Assembly: GCA_965203345.1 (NCBI GenBank)
Contig: CBDBCK010000028.1
Span: 496,001-560,000 of the forward strand
Direction: 5' to 3'
DNA from: CBDBCK01 sp965203345
Lineage (GTDB): Bacteria > Chloroflexota > Dehalococcoidia > Lucifugimonadales > Lucifugimonadaceae
DNA: 64,000 nucleotides
Below are positions 25,734 through 34,527 of this stretch, piece by piece. The first letter of the stretch is position 1; each line of letters starts with the position of its first letter. A program made the translations under genes and the position numbers. The notes under the pieces are model-generated. The model saw only the letters and a list, made by a program, of their open reading frames with translations. It had not been told where the DNA came from and made no database searches.

Positions 25734-26033
25734 TTAATTGTTCTCAAAGATCTGTATGTGTTCCCCATCTCTTAGGGTAACTATGGCTTTTTTCCAGTCG
25801 GGACGTTTACTAGGCCCTCTGCCGTAGCGCTTCACCTTACCTTTCACGCGTGCAATGTTGACGCTTGTAACACGAACGTTAAAAACCGTCTCTACAGCCG
25901 AGGCCACGTCCAACTTGTTAGCATCCAGCCGAACCCTGAAAGTGTATTTCCCGCTGTCGTTTAGAGATATACCTTTCTCCGTAACCAGGGGTTTTATGAG
26001 TACGTCAGCGAGGTTGCGGAACTTACTGCTCAT
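25734..26033 (-). CDS. rplW: 50S ribosomal protein L23
   Basis: 99 residues. DVLIKPLVTEKGISLNDSGK and FNVRVTSVNIARVKGKVKRY are the family core. It forms the docking site for trigger factor and SRP at the exit tunnel. Overlaps the rplD end by 11 bases. Confidence 0.97.
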   Translation of the reverse strand: MSSKFRNLADVLIKPLVTEKGISLNDSGKYTFRVRLDANKLDVASAVETVFNVRVTSVNIARVKGKVKRYGRGPSKRPDWKKAIVTLRDGEHIQIFENN

Positions 26034-26856
26034 CCGAGTTCCCTTTTAGGGGTTGTGCAGCAATGTCTTCATCATCAGAGAGGAAGGTAGATTTTTCTAG
26101 GTTGTCCTCTGTCTGCGTCTGCTCTTTTTTGGCTGTCTGCTCTGTGGTGCTTTCAGGATCGGATGTTTCCTCCTTCTGTTTTTGCACGGAACTATCATAA
26201 CGATCTTTAGCGTCTGCGAGTTGCTGATTTATCCCGCTCCCCCACAACTCGTCCACGATGCTTACGGCTTCGCTCGTTACGACAACGTTAGCGGCTTTAG
26301 TTACACATAGAGGGTTGAGTTGACGTACCGGCAGGGTATTTATTGAAGGTACATTGAGAGCTGATCTGTGCACAGAAAACTCCGACTTTGCTGTAACTAA
26401 TAGAATCGAGCCTTTCAACTCAAGCTGGTCTATCAATGAGACTATCTGCTTAGTGCTTGGCGCTGGCATTGTTAGATTTTGGATCACTTGTAGGCGATTG
26501 GAACGCACTTTGCTAGAAAGAGCAACCCGTAATGCTTGCCGACGCATCTTTTTTGGTAACCTTTGTCGGAACTCTCTGGGATGTGGTCCGTGAGCTACAC
26601 CACCGCCAATAAAATGGGGAGCTTTTCCATCGCCTTGTCTCGATCGCCCCGTCCCTTTCTGCTGTCTTATCTTATGTTTTGTTCCTTGCACATTTGAACG
26701 TGTCAGTGTATTGCGCGTGCCCTGTCGCTTATTCGCAAGTTGAGCAACTACGGATTGGTGGAGCAAAGCGTCGTTCTGGGGAGCGTTCCAAACAGAATCG
26801 TCCACTTCAATTACGGACAAAGAGTCGGAATGCAGATCTGTCACGGTGAGTTCCAT
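26023..26856 (-). CDS. rplD: 50S ribosomal protein L4 with long acidic C-terminal extension
   Basis: 277 residues against about 205 normally. The core is standard: QGTRNTLTRSNVQGTKHKIR, GTGRSRQGDGKAPHFIGGGV, and GPHPREFRQRLPKKMRRQAL. After about residue 222 there are some 55 residues rich in Glu, Gln, Thr and Asp with no family counterpart. In E. coli L4 also represses the S10 operon; no matching leader is seen upstream of rpsJ, which is only one base from fusA. Confidence 0.95.
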   Translation of the reverse strand: MELTVTDLHSDSLSVIEVDDSVWNAPQNDALLHQSVVAQLANKRQGTRNTLTRSNVQGTKHKIRQQKGTGRSRQGDGKAPHFIGGGVAHGPHPREFRQRLPKKMRRQALRVALSSKVRSNRLQVIQNLTMPAPSTKQIVSLIDQLELKGSILLVTAKSEFSVHRSALNVPSINTLPVRQLNPLCVTKAANVVVTSEAVSIVDELWGSGINQQLADAKDRYDSSVQKQKEETSDPESTTEQTAKKEQTQTEDNLEKSTFLSDDEDIAAQPLKGNSDEQ

Positions 26857-26863
26857 TCTCTCT

Positions 26864-27487
26864 CTAAGACCGTTTCTCTATACTTAGCAAAGTGTTTTTG
26901 TGGCCTGGTACAGCACCTTTTATGAATAGAAGGTTTCGTTCAGGGTATGACTCCACTATCTCCAGACCAGAGACTGTAGAACGCTTCCCGCCATATCTTC
27001 CCGCCATCCTGGTACCCGGGAGCACCCTAGAAGGTGAGGCGCTGGCCCCTATAGAACCAGGCGCGCGTAAGCGGTCGGACTGTCCATGCGTCTTAGGGCC
27101 TCCCTTGAAGCCGTAGCGTTTGACTCCACCTGCGAAGCCTCTGCCTTTCGACTTGCCTGACACTTTCACATGATCTCCAGCCTTGAAAATATCACAGGTT
27201 ATGGTCTGTCCTGCTTCCACTTCCTGAAGATTTTCAGGAGCAAACTCTGCGAGATACCTGAAAAGGCCGCCTGATCGGGACATGTGCCCGACTTCGGGTT
27301 TGGTTGCTCTTTTCACTGGTAGAAACCCTAGCTGCACAGCCTCGTATTGATCTCGTAACATAGTTTTAACCTGGACTACCATGCAAGGCCCCGTTTCCAC
27401 CACAGTGATACCAAAAGCAGAGCCGTCCTCTTTGTAGTAAACGGTCATTCCCACCTTTCTTCCCAGCATTCCTTTAACGGACATCAA
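26864..27487 (-). CDS. rplC: 50S ribosomal protein L3
   Basis: 207 residues. GMLGRKVGMTVYYKEDGSAF, KSKGRGFAGGVKRYGFKGG and the QSDRLRAPGSIGASASPSRV loop toward the peptidyl-transferase centre are present, then PGTRMAGRYG. Directly follows rpsJ. Confidence 0.98.
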   Translation of the reverse strand: MMSVKGMLGRKVGMTVYYKEDGSAFGITVVETGPCMVVQVKTMLRDQYEAVQLGFLPVKRATKPEVGHMSRSGGLFRYLAEFAPENLQEVEAGQTITCDIFKAGDHVKVSGKSKGRGFAGGVKRYGFKGGPKTHGQSDRLRAPGSIGASASPSRVLPGTRMAGRYGGKRSTVSGLEIVESYPERNLLFIKGAVPGHKNTLLSIEKRS

Positions 27488-27796
27488 CTATACCTTTATC
27501 GATATATGGACGCCAGCCGGCATTGAGAGCCTGGTCAAGGCATCTACGATTTTAGAAGAGGGTTCTAATATGTCTATAAGCCTTTTATGAAAGCGCAACT
27601 CAAAATGCTCCCGCGAGTTCTTATCTATATGCGGCCCGCGTATAACTGTAAACACGCGCTTTGACGTTGGTAATGGCACAGGACCGGTTACCTGGGCTCC
27701 TGTCCGCTCGGCAGTCTCCAGTATTTGCTTGACCGAGAGGTCAAGTACCCTATGATCAAACGCACGAAGTATGATCCGTATCTTCTCGTTTGCCAT
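27488..27796 (-). CDS. rpsJ: 30S ribosomal protein S10
   Basis: 102 residues. IRIILRAFDHRVLDLSVKQI, VTGPVPLPTSKRVFTVIRGP and the HFELRFHKRLIDILEPSSK block are diagnostic. It starts one base after the fusA stop; in many bacteria tuf lies between these two genes, but not here. Confidence 0.98.
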   Translation of the reverse strand: MANEKIRIILRAFDHRVLDLSVKQILETAERTGAQVTGPVPLPTSKRVFTVIRGPHIDKNSREHFELRFHKRLIDILEPSSKIVDALTRLSMPAGVHISIKV

Positions 27797-27797
27797 A

Positions 27798-29888
27798 TCA
27801 AGCAGTTACCTTCACCTTATTAGCTCCGGATATGTCCTCTGTGACATGTCGTGGAACTTCTGAGTAGTGATCAAGCTGTATGGAGAACACTGCGCGCCCC
27901 GTCGTCATAGATCTGAGGCGCGTGGCGTAGCGAAACGTTTCAGCTAGTGGTATATGTGCATTAACGACCTGCGAACCGCTCTGCGCTTCCATTGAGAGAA
28001 CATTTGCGCGCCTGGAGTTCAGGTCTCCTAAAACATCTCCTAAAAATTCTGCAGGGGTTATAATCTCAATGTCCATGATAGGCTCTAGTAAAACCGGTTT
28101 TGCCTTTGTCATAGCAGCTTTGAAAGCGATGGACGCAGCTATTTTGAAGGCGAGTTCCGAAGAGTCCACGTCATGGTGAGAACCGTTTATCAACACTGCT
28201 TTTACGTCCACTACTGGGTACCCTGCCACAATTCCGGATTGGGCGGCTTCTCTGAATCCTTGTTCAATAGGGCGGTACCATTCGGTAGGTAAGGTTGATC
28301 CTGTGATGGCGGATTCAAACTGAATCCCTGAAGTACGTTCAAGAGGCTCGAGCCGGAGAGTACAATCTCCGTACTGTCCGTGACCGCCTGTCTGTCGAAT
28401 GAATTTTCCAGCGGCGTTTGCTGTACGGGTAATAGTCTCGCGATAAGCGACCCGCGGGGCTCCCTGGCTCACCTCCACGTTGAACTCGCGGCGTGCTCGT
28501 TCCACAATAACTTCCAAATGCAGCTCTCCCATGCCTGCAAGAACAGTCTGTCCACTCTCTTGGTCTGTCCATATTTGGAGGGTAGGATCCTCATCTGATA
28601 AGCGCTTAAGTACTTCGCCCATCTTTTCTTGTTCGCTTTTCAATTTAGGTTCTACAGCAATAGAGAGGACGGGCTCGGGGAAGTTCATGGTTTCAAGGAT
28701 AACCGGGGAGCCTTGATCGCATAGAGTATGTCCAGTTGTAACTCCTTTGAGCCCGATTGCCGCGACTATATCTCCTGATCCTGCCTCTTTTATTTCCTCC
28801 CGAGAGTCTGCGTGCATCTTCATCAGGCGTCCCACTCGTTCTCTAGAGCGGATAGACGAGTTGTAAACGTTTGCTCCTGCTGTTAATTTCCCCGAGTATA
28901 TTCGCAGATAGACCAGCCTACCAACGTGTTGATCAACCGTTACTTTGAACACAAGGGCTGCCAAATTGCTGGGATTCTCCGGAGATAGTTCCAACTTATC
29001 ACCCGCGCTATTTTCAGCTTGGATAGGCGGCAGATCAAGGGGGGACGGAAGGTAATCTAATACAGCATCTAACAAAGGGTGAACGCCTCTATGTTTCAGA
29101 GCAGAACCACACAGTACAGGGAATATCTTTCCCTCTATCACTGCGGATCGCAAAGCCGCTTTCAGCTCTTCTTTGGACGGTTCTTGCTCTTCCAGAAACT
29201 TCTCCATCATCTTGTCATCTATCTCTGATATCTTCTCTATAAGGTGTGCGCGAGCTTCCGCAGAAGCCTGCTCCATTTCAGCAGGTATGTCCGTTATAGT
29301 GTGTCCTATAGCCTCCTTTGAGCCATAGACGTAAGCTTGCATCTCTATGAGATCTATCATTCCCTTGAATTCAGCCTCTGCTCCGATAGGCAGCTGGATT
29401 GGTACTGCGTTGGCGTTGAGCCTTGTATGAATGCTTTCAACTGCCTTTTCAAAATCTGCGCCGCTACGGTCCATCTTGTTCACAAATACCAGACGAGGTA
29501 CAGAGTATCGGTTTGCCTGACGCCAAACAGTCTCTGACTGCGGCTGCACACCGGATACCGACTCTAACACAACAACGGCTCCATCCAGCACACGTAGCGA
29601 CCTCTCTACTTCAGCGGTAAAGTCAACGTGGCCGGGTGTGTCAATGATGTTTATCTGATAATCTTGCCAAGAGGCGTTGGTTGCAGCAGAGCCTATAGTA
29701 ATGCCGCGTTCACGTTCAAGGGACATGAAATCCATAACGGTTGTCCCTTCATCTATATCGCCTATTTTGTAGGTCTCACCAGTAAAGAACAGAACGCGCT
29801 CGGTAACCGTCGTTTTACCTGCGTCTATATGAGCTATAAAGCCGATGTTACGTACTTTTTTAAGATCTGATTTTGATGAAGTTGTCAT
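27798..29888 (-). CDS. fusA: Elongation factor G
   Basis: GTPase that moves tRNAs and mRNA after peptide bond formation. 696 residues. G1 AHIDAGKTT near residue 19, the switch region RERGITIGSAAT, G3 DTPGHVDF, and G4 NKMDRSGADF are intact; domains II-V follow (GMGELHLEVIVERARREFNV, and the C-terminal LAETFRYATRLRSMTTGRA). The second-copy type features of EF-G2 are not obvious, so this is taken as the main translocase. Co-transcribed with S12 and S7. Confidence 0.97.
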   Translation of the reverse strand: MTTSSKSDLKKVRNIGFIAHIDAGKTTVTERVLFFTGETYKIGDIDEGTTVMDFMSLERERGITIGSAATNASWQDYQINIIDTPGHVDFTAEVERSLRVLDGAVVVLESVSGVQPQSETVWRQANRYSVPRLVFVNKMDRSGADFEKAVESIHTRLNANAVPIQLPIGAEAEFKGMIDLIEMQAYVYGSKEAIGHTITDIPAEMEQASAEARAHLIEKISEIDDKMMEKFLEEQEPSKEELKAALRSAVIEGKIFPVLCGSALKHRGVHPLLDAVLDYLPSPLDLPPIQAENSAGDKLELSPENPSNLAALVFKVTVDQHVGRLVYLRIYSGKLTAGANVYNSSIRSRERVGRLMKMHADSREEIKEAGSGDIVAAIGLKGVTTGHTLCDQGSPVILETMNFPEPVLSIAVEPKLKSEQEKMGEVLKRLSDEDPTLQIWTDQESGQTVLAGMGELHLEVIVERARREFNVEVSQGAPRVAYRETITRTANAAGKFIRQTGGHGQYGDCTLRLEPLERTSGIQFESAITGSTLPTEWYRPIEQGFREAAQSGIVAGYPVVDVKAVLINGSHHDVDSSELAFKIAASIAFKAAMTKAKPVLLEPIMDIEIITPAEFLGDVLGDLNSRRANVLSMEAQSGSQVVNAHIPLAETFRYATRLRSMTTGRAVFSIQLDHYSEVPRHVTEDISGANKVKVTA

Positions 29889-29936
29889 TGTTTTTCTTGT
29901 CTTGCTTTAGAATGGATTGACCCGTTGCTATAGCTC

Positions 29937-30404
29937 TTACCATCGATAATGAATAAATGCGCGGTTCGCTTCTGCCATACGCTGAGTTTCGTCCTTTTTC
30001 CTAACTGCGGTGCCTGTCCCCCGATAAGCCTCCAGTAGTTCAATGGATAATTTTCTTCTTATCGGTTGTCCTTTTCTAGCTCGGGCGCTTTGGATTATCC
30101 ACCGATGGGCTAAAGTAGTTTGACGTTCTGGTCTTACTTCAATAGGTACCTGATAGGTTGCTCCCCCAACCCTCCTGGGCCGTACCTCAAGTTGAGGGAT
30201 GACATTCCTGACCGCACGTTGAAACGCTTCTAACGCAGGCTGACCGGTCTCTTTTTCAAGATTTTCAATTGCTGCATAAACTATTTTCGTAGCTACCGAC
30301 TTCTTACCGTTCATCATTATGCGATTAATAAAGCGCATAAGATCTGAACTTCTATATTTTGAATCCGGCCATATGTCTCGAATTTCGGCTCTTCGTCTTC
30401 TCAT
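29937..30404 (-). CDS. rpsG: 30S ribosomal protein S7
   Basis: 155 residues from the ATG at 30404 with GGGGGATA just upstream, giving MRRRRAEIRDIWPDSKYRSS; the longer frame (to 30494) overlaps rpsL and is not used. NRIMMNGKKSVATKIVYAA, VRPRRVGGATYQVPIEVRPE and RWIIQSARARKG are the conserved blocks. Confidence 0.97.
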   Translation of the reverse strand: MRRRRAEIRDIWPDSKYRSSDLMRFINRIMMNGKKSVATKIVYAAIENLEKETGQPALEAFQRAVRNVIPQLEVRPRRVGGATYQVPIEVRPERQTTLAHRWIIQSARARKGQPIRRKLSIELLEAYRGTGTAVRKKDETQRMAEANRAFIHYRW

Positions 30405-30420
30405 TATCCCCCGTTTAGGA

Positions 30421-30837
30421 TTATCCTCCTCGCTCTGTCCCGTACTTGCTTCTCCCTCTCTTACGTCCCTTAACTCCTTCAGTGTCCAAAGCACCCCGGA
30501 TGATATGGTAGCGCACTCCTGGCAGATCCGGGACTCTACCCCCTCGTATAAGGACTACAGCGTGCTCCTGGAGGTTATGTCCTTCTCCAGGTATATAAGC
30601 GGTAACTTCGATCCCATTCGTAAGCCTGACCCGCGCCACCTTTCTGAGGGCCGAGTTAGGTTTCTTAGGGGTTATCGTTCGGACCTGCAAGCATACACCT
30701 CGTTTCTGAGGATTGCCAGTAGCTATCTGGTTCGTTCGGTTCGCCAACGAGTTAAAGGAGTAACGCAGAGCCGGCGTTTTAGGTTTTGAAGTTTTCTTCC
30801 GTCTCGGTTTTCGGATCAGTTGATTTATTGTGGGCAA
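30421..30837 (-). CDS. rpsL: 30S ribosomal protein S12 (TTG start)
   Basis: First gene of the super-operon. 138 residues from a TTG at 30835-30837, giving (M)PTINQLIRKPRRK, the family start. The frame reaches an ATG at 30924, but that lies inside the promoter and codes for unrelated residues. About 14 extra residues (RYSFNSLANRTNQIAT) sit between the N-terminal arm and GNPQKRGVCLQV, a variation known from some other bacterial lineages. KPNSALRKVARVRLTNG and GRVPDLPGVRYHIIRG (decoding-site loops) are intact. Confidence 0.96.
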   Translation of the reverse strand: MPTINQLIRKPRRKKTSKPKTPALRYSFNSLANRTNQIATGNPQKRGVCLQVRTITPKKPNSALRKVARVRLTNGIEVTAYIPGEGHNLQEHAVVLIRGGRVPDLPGVRYHIIRGALDTEGVKGRKRGRSKYGTERGG

Positions 30838-30895
30838 AAGGCAAATTCCAAACAGTGTTAAAAAGGGTCTAGATCTTGTAAAGCTGCAATCATGT

Positions 30896-30924
30896 ATAAT
30901 ATCTAATATTTCTCTCAACGTCAA
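30896..30924 (-). promoter_or_regulatory. Sigma70-type promoter of the ribosomal super-operon
   Basis: Read on the minus strand: -35 TTGACG (30924-30919), exactly 17 bases, then -10 TATTAT (30901-30896). Each hexamer matches the consensus at five of six positions. Transcription would start near 30889, about 50 bases before the rpsL TTG. This also argues against the ATG at 30924 as the rpsL start. Confidence 0.7.
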
Positions 30925-31117
30925 ACGTTTTTCAGTATAAAAACAACTTTTCTCGCCTTACGGGAGTGAGACTATCCAAAATCTGCGTCCTGTGTTGGTG
31001 TTGTTTGCCTTCCTGTTACCTCATTTTGAGGTATAACCCTCATATACGATTGCTACCAAATCCTGACTATGCCGGCTTGAGGCCCTACCCTGAACTGTAA
31101 GAAGGAGTACACGTGTA

Positions 31118-32818
31118 ATGAAGAGCCGTCTTTTCCTAACGTCATTAGCAACGTTTCTGTTTACGGGATCGTCCATTGCGACTCTTATTATCCTCTTTGT
31201 ATCAGAAGATATGTCCTATTCCCGGCGCTACCTTGAGAGGCCCTGGATAGGGGAGCGTGAGCACGCACAGCGTATTTCTGAGGAAGAAGAGAAAGAGCTT
31301 GAGGCAAGAAGAGAAGCGCGAAAGAAGGCGGCGCGTGAATTGAACGTCAAGTATTTTGAGGACTTGTCTGTGTATGAACCCCACGTTGACTGTCCCGGTA
31401 TCTCCCGGGATGCGGGTATGCCTGACAGTCTGTCTGTATCCTGTATCAACTGGCTGAACTCTGGACTTGGGAGTATGGTTGCTGGAGTGTTGCCGGCGGA
31501 CGGTATGTATGGTCTAAGTGACGTGGACAGTGGCTCCTATTGGAAGTATAGAAGAGGTTCCATAATAGATGATTGGGGCGACGAACTGGTACTATACGTT
31601 ACGGACGTTGAGCATTATGAGGATCTGAAGTCAGGCGGGGACTTTCCCGAGCGGGTGTTTGTTCCTCCTGGCAGGACTGGGCGAGAATTCGTAGAGCTCT
31701 CACCTGAGGAGAATGGTCGGGATAGTGTATTGATATCAAACGATACGGGTCCTCGTGGTCGTTTTACGGAGCTGGTGAGTGCGAAGGTATCTCGTATAGA
31801 GTATGCTCGTTACAGTCTCTCAGATATGTTGAAGTGGCGGGAGCTGCTTGTGGAGTCATCCTGGCGCGTTATCAAAGGCGCATCGTTTGTAGATTTTCAT
31901 CCCTGGGATCCTCGAGGTATGTTTATTGAGGTGGGCTATCTGGAGGAATCATCAAGTGTTGAGGAGCTTTTGAGTCTATTGGACAAGCTGGGTATACCTT
32001 CTGAGGCAGTGCGTATTTTGGAAGAGCCAATATGTCCGACTGATAAGCGTTCTTTAACGGTATTTCCCTGGGATTGTGAGATATGGCATGAAGTTCCTAC
32101 GTATGGAGGGCACTACCTTGACGAGGAGTCTTGGCTTCTGCCGACAGGTGCGCCGGTGGAAGAGATGCATTTCCGGTTTTACATAACGGAAGAGAGTGAA
32201 GATCCTCAGGCTGACGCGGAACGCGCGTGGGACGCCGAGATTCAGCGGCTTCTAAACAAAGATGACTGGGACGGTCTTCTGACTGCGGGAATATTCGGTG
32301 CTGATGAGGTACTTGACCTTTACAATGCCCGTGTATCTCCTGCTCCTGATAACTACAGAGACATTGCGGAGGTTGGGAAGCGTGATCCTTCAAATCAATC
32401 TAAAGATGATGGAAGGGTAAACCTGGCACAGTATGATTATCATTTTTATGATGAGTCTTCCAGGCGTGCGGATAAAAACGCTAAATGGAACGTTTATACT
32501 CCTCCTGAACTGATTCGCTGGTCATATATGATAGACCGTTCTGACTTGTCGCACTTCATTACAGGCTTTGCTACGACAGACGTGAATACTCGCAGGCCTG
32601 ACATTCATCTTTCGTGTGGTTTTTCTCAAGAGGACGCGGCTAACTTTTTGGAAGGCATGGGAATACCTTCAGACGCGATTCTATTTTTTATAGGGCATAA
32701 TTATGCCGAGTATGAGGATAAAGAGTTGGGAGACAGCTCCGGGACTCGTTCATCAGAATATGCGGATGATTTCTGTCCTCATCCTGACTACGTAACGGTT
32801 TCGGACTCTGTCAAGTGA
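31118..32818 (+). CDS. Unrecognised exported protein, tandem copy 1
   Basis: 566 residues; I do not recognise the family. Residues 5-28 are strongly hydrophobic (signal peptide or membrane anchor), followed by a charged, Glu/Arg-rich helix around 45-75 that could be a coiled coil. Six cysteines (92, 109, 306, 320, 500, 553) are all kept in the neighbouring copy, as expected for three disulphides outside the cytoplasm. A short internal repeat is visible: VEELLSLLDKLGIPSEAV (281-298) and QEDAANFLEGMGIPSDAI (504-521). The protein is acidic and rich in aromatic residues. The ATG has GAAGGAG ten bases ahead. It is divergent from the ribosomal operon and followed 59 bases later by its paralogue. 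Confidence 0.75.
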   Translation: MKSRLFLTSLATFLFTGSSIATLIILFVSEDMSYSRRYLERPWIGEREHAQRISEEEEKELEARREARKKAARELNVKYFEDLSVYEPHVDCPGISRDAGMPDSLSVSCINWLNSGLGSMVAGVLPADGMYGLSDVDSGSYWKYRRGSIIDDWGDELVLYVTDVEHYEDLKSGGDFPERVFVPPGRTGREFVELSPEENGRDSVLISNDTGPRGRFTELVSAKVSRIEYARYSLSDMLKWRELLVESSWRVIKGASFVDFHPWDPRGMFIEVGYLEESSSVEELLSLLDKLGIPSEAVRILEEPICPTDKRSLTVFPWDCEIWHEVPTYGGHYLDEESWLLPTGAPVEEMHFRFYITEESEDPQADAERAWDAEIQRLLNKDDWDGLLTAGIFGADEVLDLYNARVSPAPDNYRDIAEVGKRDPSNQSKDDGRVNLAQYDYHFYDESSRRADKNAKWNVYTPPELIRWSYMIDRSDLSHFITGFATTDVNTRRPDIHLSCGFSQEDAANFLEGMGIPSDAILFFIGHNYAEYEDKELGDSSGTRSSEYADDFCPHPDYVTVSDSVK

Positions 32819-32877
32819 GGACTGTCCCGTTCTTCTTCTAGGGCATACCCTGAACTGTAAGAAGGAGTACACGTGTA

Positions 32878-34527
32878 ATGAGGAGCCGTCTTTTCCTGAC
32901 GTCATTAGCAACGTTTCTGTTTACAGGATCGTCCATTGCGACTCTTATTATCCTCTTTGTATCGGAAGATATTTCCTATTCCCGGCGCTATCTTGAGACG
33001 CCCTGGATAGAGGGGGTGTTTACCGAACAGCTTCGCTCTGAGGAAGAATTGAAAGAGCTTGAGGCAGCAAGAGAAGCGCGAGAGAAGGCGGCGCGTGAAT
33101 TGAACATCAAGTATTTTGAGGACTTGTCTGTGTATGAACCCCACGTTGACTGCCCCGGTATCTCCAGGGATGCGGGTATGCCTGACAGCCTGTCTGTATC
33201 CTGTATCAACTGGCTGAACTCTGGACTTGGGAGTATGGTTGCTGGAGTGTTACCGGCGGACGATATGCATGGTCTAGATGATTGGGGCGACGAACTGGTA
33301 CTATACGTTACGGACGTTGAGCATTATGAGGATCTGAAGTCAGGCGGGGACTTTCCCGAGCGGGTGTTTGTTCCTCCTGGCAGGACTGGGCGAAAATTCG
33401 TAGAGCTTTCGCCTGAGGAGAATGGTCGGGATAGTGTATTGATATCAAACGATACGGGTCCGAGTGGTCGTTTTACGGAGCTGGTGAGTGCAAAGGTGTC
33501 TCGTATAGAGTATGCTCGTTACAGTCTCTCAGATATGTTGAAGTGGCGGAAGCTGCTTGTGGAGTCATCCTGGCGCGTTATCAAAGGTGCATCGTTTGTA
33601 GATTTTCATCCCTGGGATCCTCGAGATATGTTTATTGAGGTGGGCTATCTGGAAGAATCATCAAGCGTTGAGGATCTTTTGAGTCTATTGGACAAGCTGG
33701 GGATACCTTCTGAGGCTGTGCGTATTTTAGAAGAGCCAATATGTCCGACTGATAAGCGTTCTTTAACGGTATTTCCCTCGGATTGTGAGATATGGCATGA
33801 AGTTCCTACGTATGGAGGGCACTACCTTGACGAGGAATCTTGGCTTATGCCGCAAAGTGCGCCGGTTGAAGAGATGCATTTCCGGTTTTACATAACGGAA
33901 GAGAGTGAAGATCCTCAGGCTGACGCGGAACGCGCGTGGGACGCCAAGATTCAGTGGTTTCTAAACGAAGATGGCCGGGACGGTCTTATGGTTGCGAGGA
34001 TATTCGGTGCTGATGAGGTACTTGACCTTTACAATGCCCGTGTATCTCCTGCTCCTGATAACTACAGGGACATTGCGGAGGTTGGGAAGCGTGATCCTGA
34101 AAATCAATCTAAAGATGATGGAAGGGTAAACCTGGCACAGTATGAGTATCATTTTTATGATGAGTCTTCCAGGCGTGCGGATAAAAACGCTAAATGGAAC
34201 GTTTATACTCCTCCTGAGCTGATCCGCTGGTCATATATGATAGCCCGTTCTGACTTGTGGTACTTCGTTACAAGCTTTGCTGCGAGAGACACGAATACTC
34301 ACAGGCTTGACTTTGATCTTTCGTGTGGTTTTTCTCAAGAGGACGCGGCTAATTTTTTAGAAGGCATGGGAATACCTTCAGACGTGGCTCTATTTTTTAT
34401 AGAGCACAACTATGCTGAGTATGAGGATAAAGAGTTGGGAGACAGCTCCGGGACTCGTTCATCAGAATATGCGGATGATTTCTGTCCTCATCCTGACTAC
34501 GTAACCGTTTCGGACTCTGCCAAGTGA
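32878..34527 (+). CDS. Unrecognised exported protein, tandem copy 2
   Basis: 549 residues, a close paralogue of the gene just upstream; most of the sequence is identical. The main differences are a 17-residue deletion after the ...VLPAD segment (copy 1 has GSYWKYRRGS there), a changed stretch after the membrane segment (residues ~42-55), and scattered substitutions. The N-terminal hydrophobic segment, all six cysteines and both GIPS repeats are kept, so both copies appear to be under selection for function. The duplication includes about 38 bases upstream with the ribosome site. Function unknown. Confidence 0.75.
   Translation: MRSRLFLTSLATFLFTGSSIATLIILFVSEDISYSRRYLETPWIEGVFTEQLRSEEELKELEAAREAREKAARELNIKYFEDLSVYEPHVDCPGISRDAGMPDSLSVSCINWLNSGLGSMVAGVLPADDMHGLDDWGDELVLYVTDVEHYEDLKSGGDFPERVFVPPGRTGRKFVELSPEENGRDSVLISNDTGPSGRFTELVSAKVSRIEYARYSLSDMLKWRKLLVESSWRVIKGASFVDFHPWDPRDMFIEVGYLEESSSVEDLLSLLDKLGIPSEAVRILEEPICPTDKRSLTVFPSDCEIWHEVPTYGGHYLDEESWLMPQSAPVEEMHFRFYITEESEDPQADAERAWDAKIQWFLNEDGRDGLMVARIFGADEVLDLYNARVSPAPDNYRDIAEVGKRDPENQSKDDGRVNLAQYEYHFYDESSRRADKNAKWNVYTPPELIRWSYMIARSDLWYFVTSFAARDTNTHRLDFDLSCGFSQEDAANFLEGMGIPSDVALFFIEHNYAEYEDKELGDSSGTRSSEYADDFCPHPDYVTVSDSAK

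Larger units (their letters stand above)
31082..34527 (+). repeat. Tandem gene duplication (about 1.7 kb unit)
   Basis: Both genes are preceded by the same block: ACCCTGAACTGTAAGAAGGA followed by GTACACGTGTAATG (31087-31120 and 32847-32880), and identity continues through both coding regions. The repeat distance is 1760 bases. Unequal crossing-over between the copies could change the copy number. Confidence 0.9.

Noticed and set aside
30838..30924. Longer rpsL starting at ATG 30924
   Set aside because: The extra residues are not S12-like and the ATG lies in the -35 element of the operon promoter.
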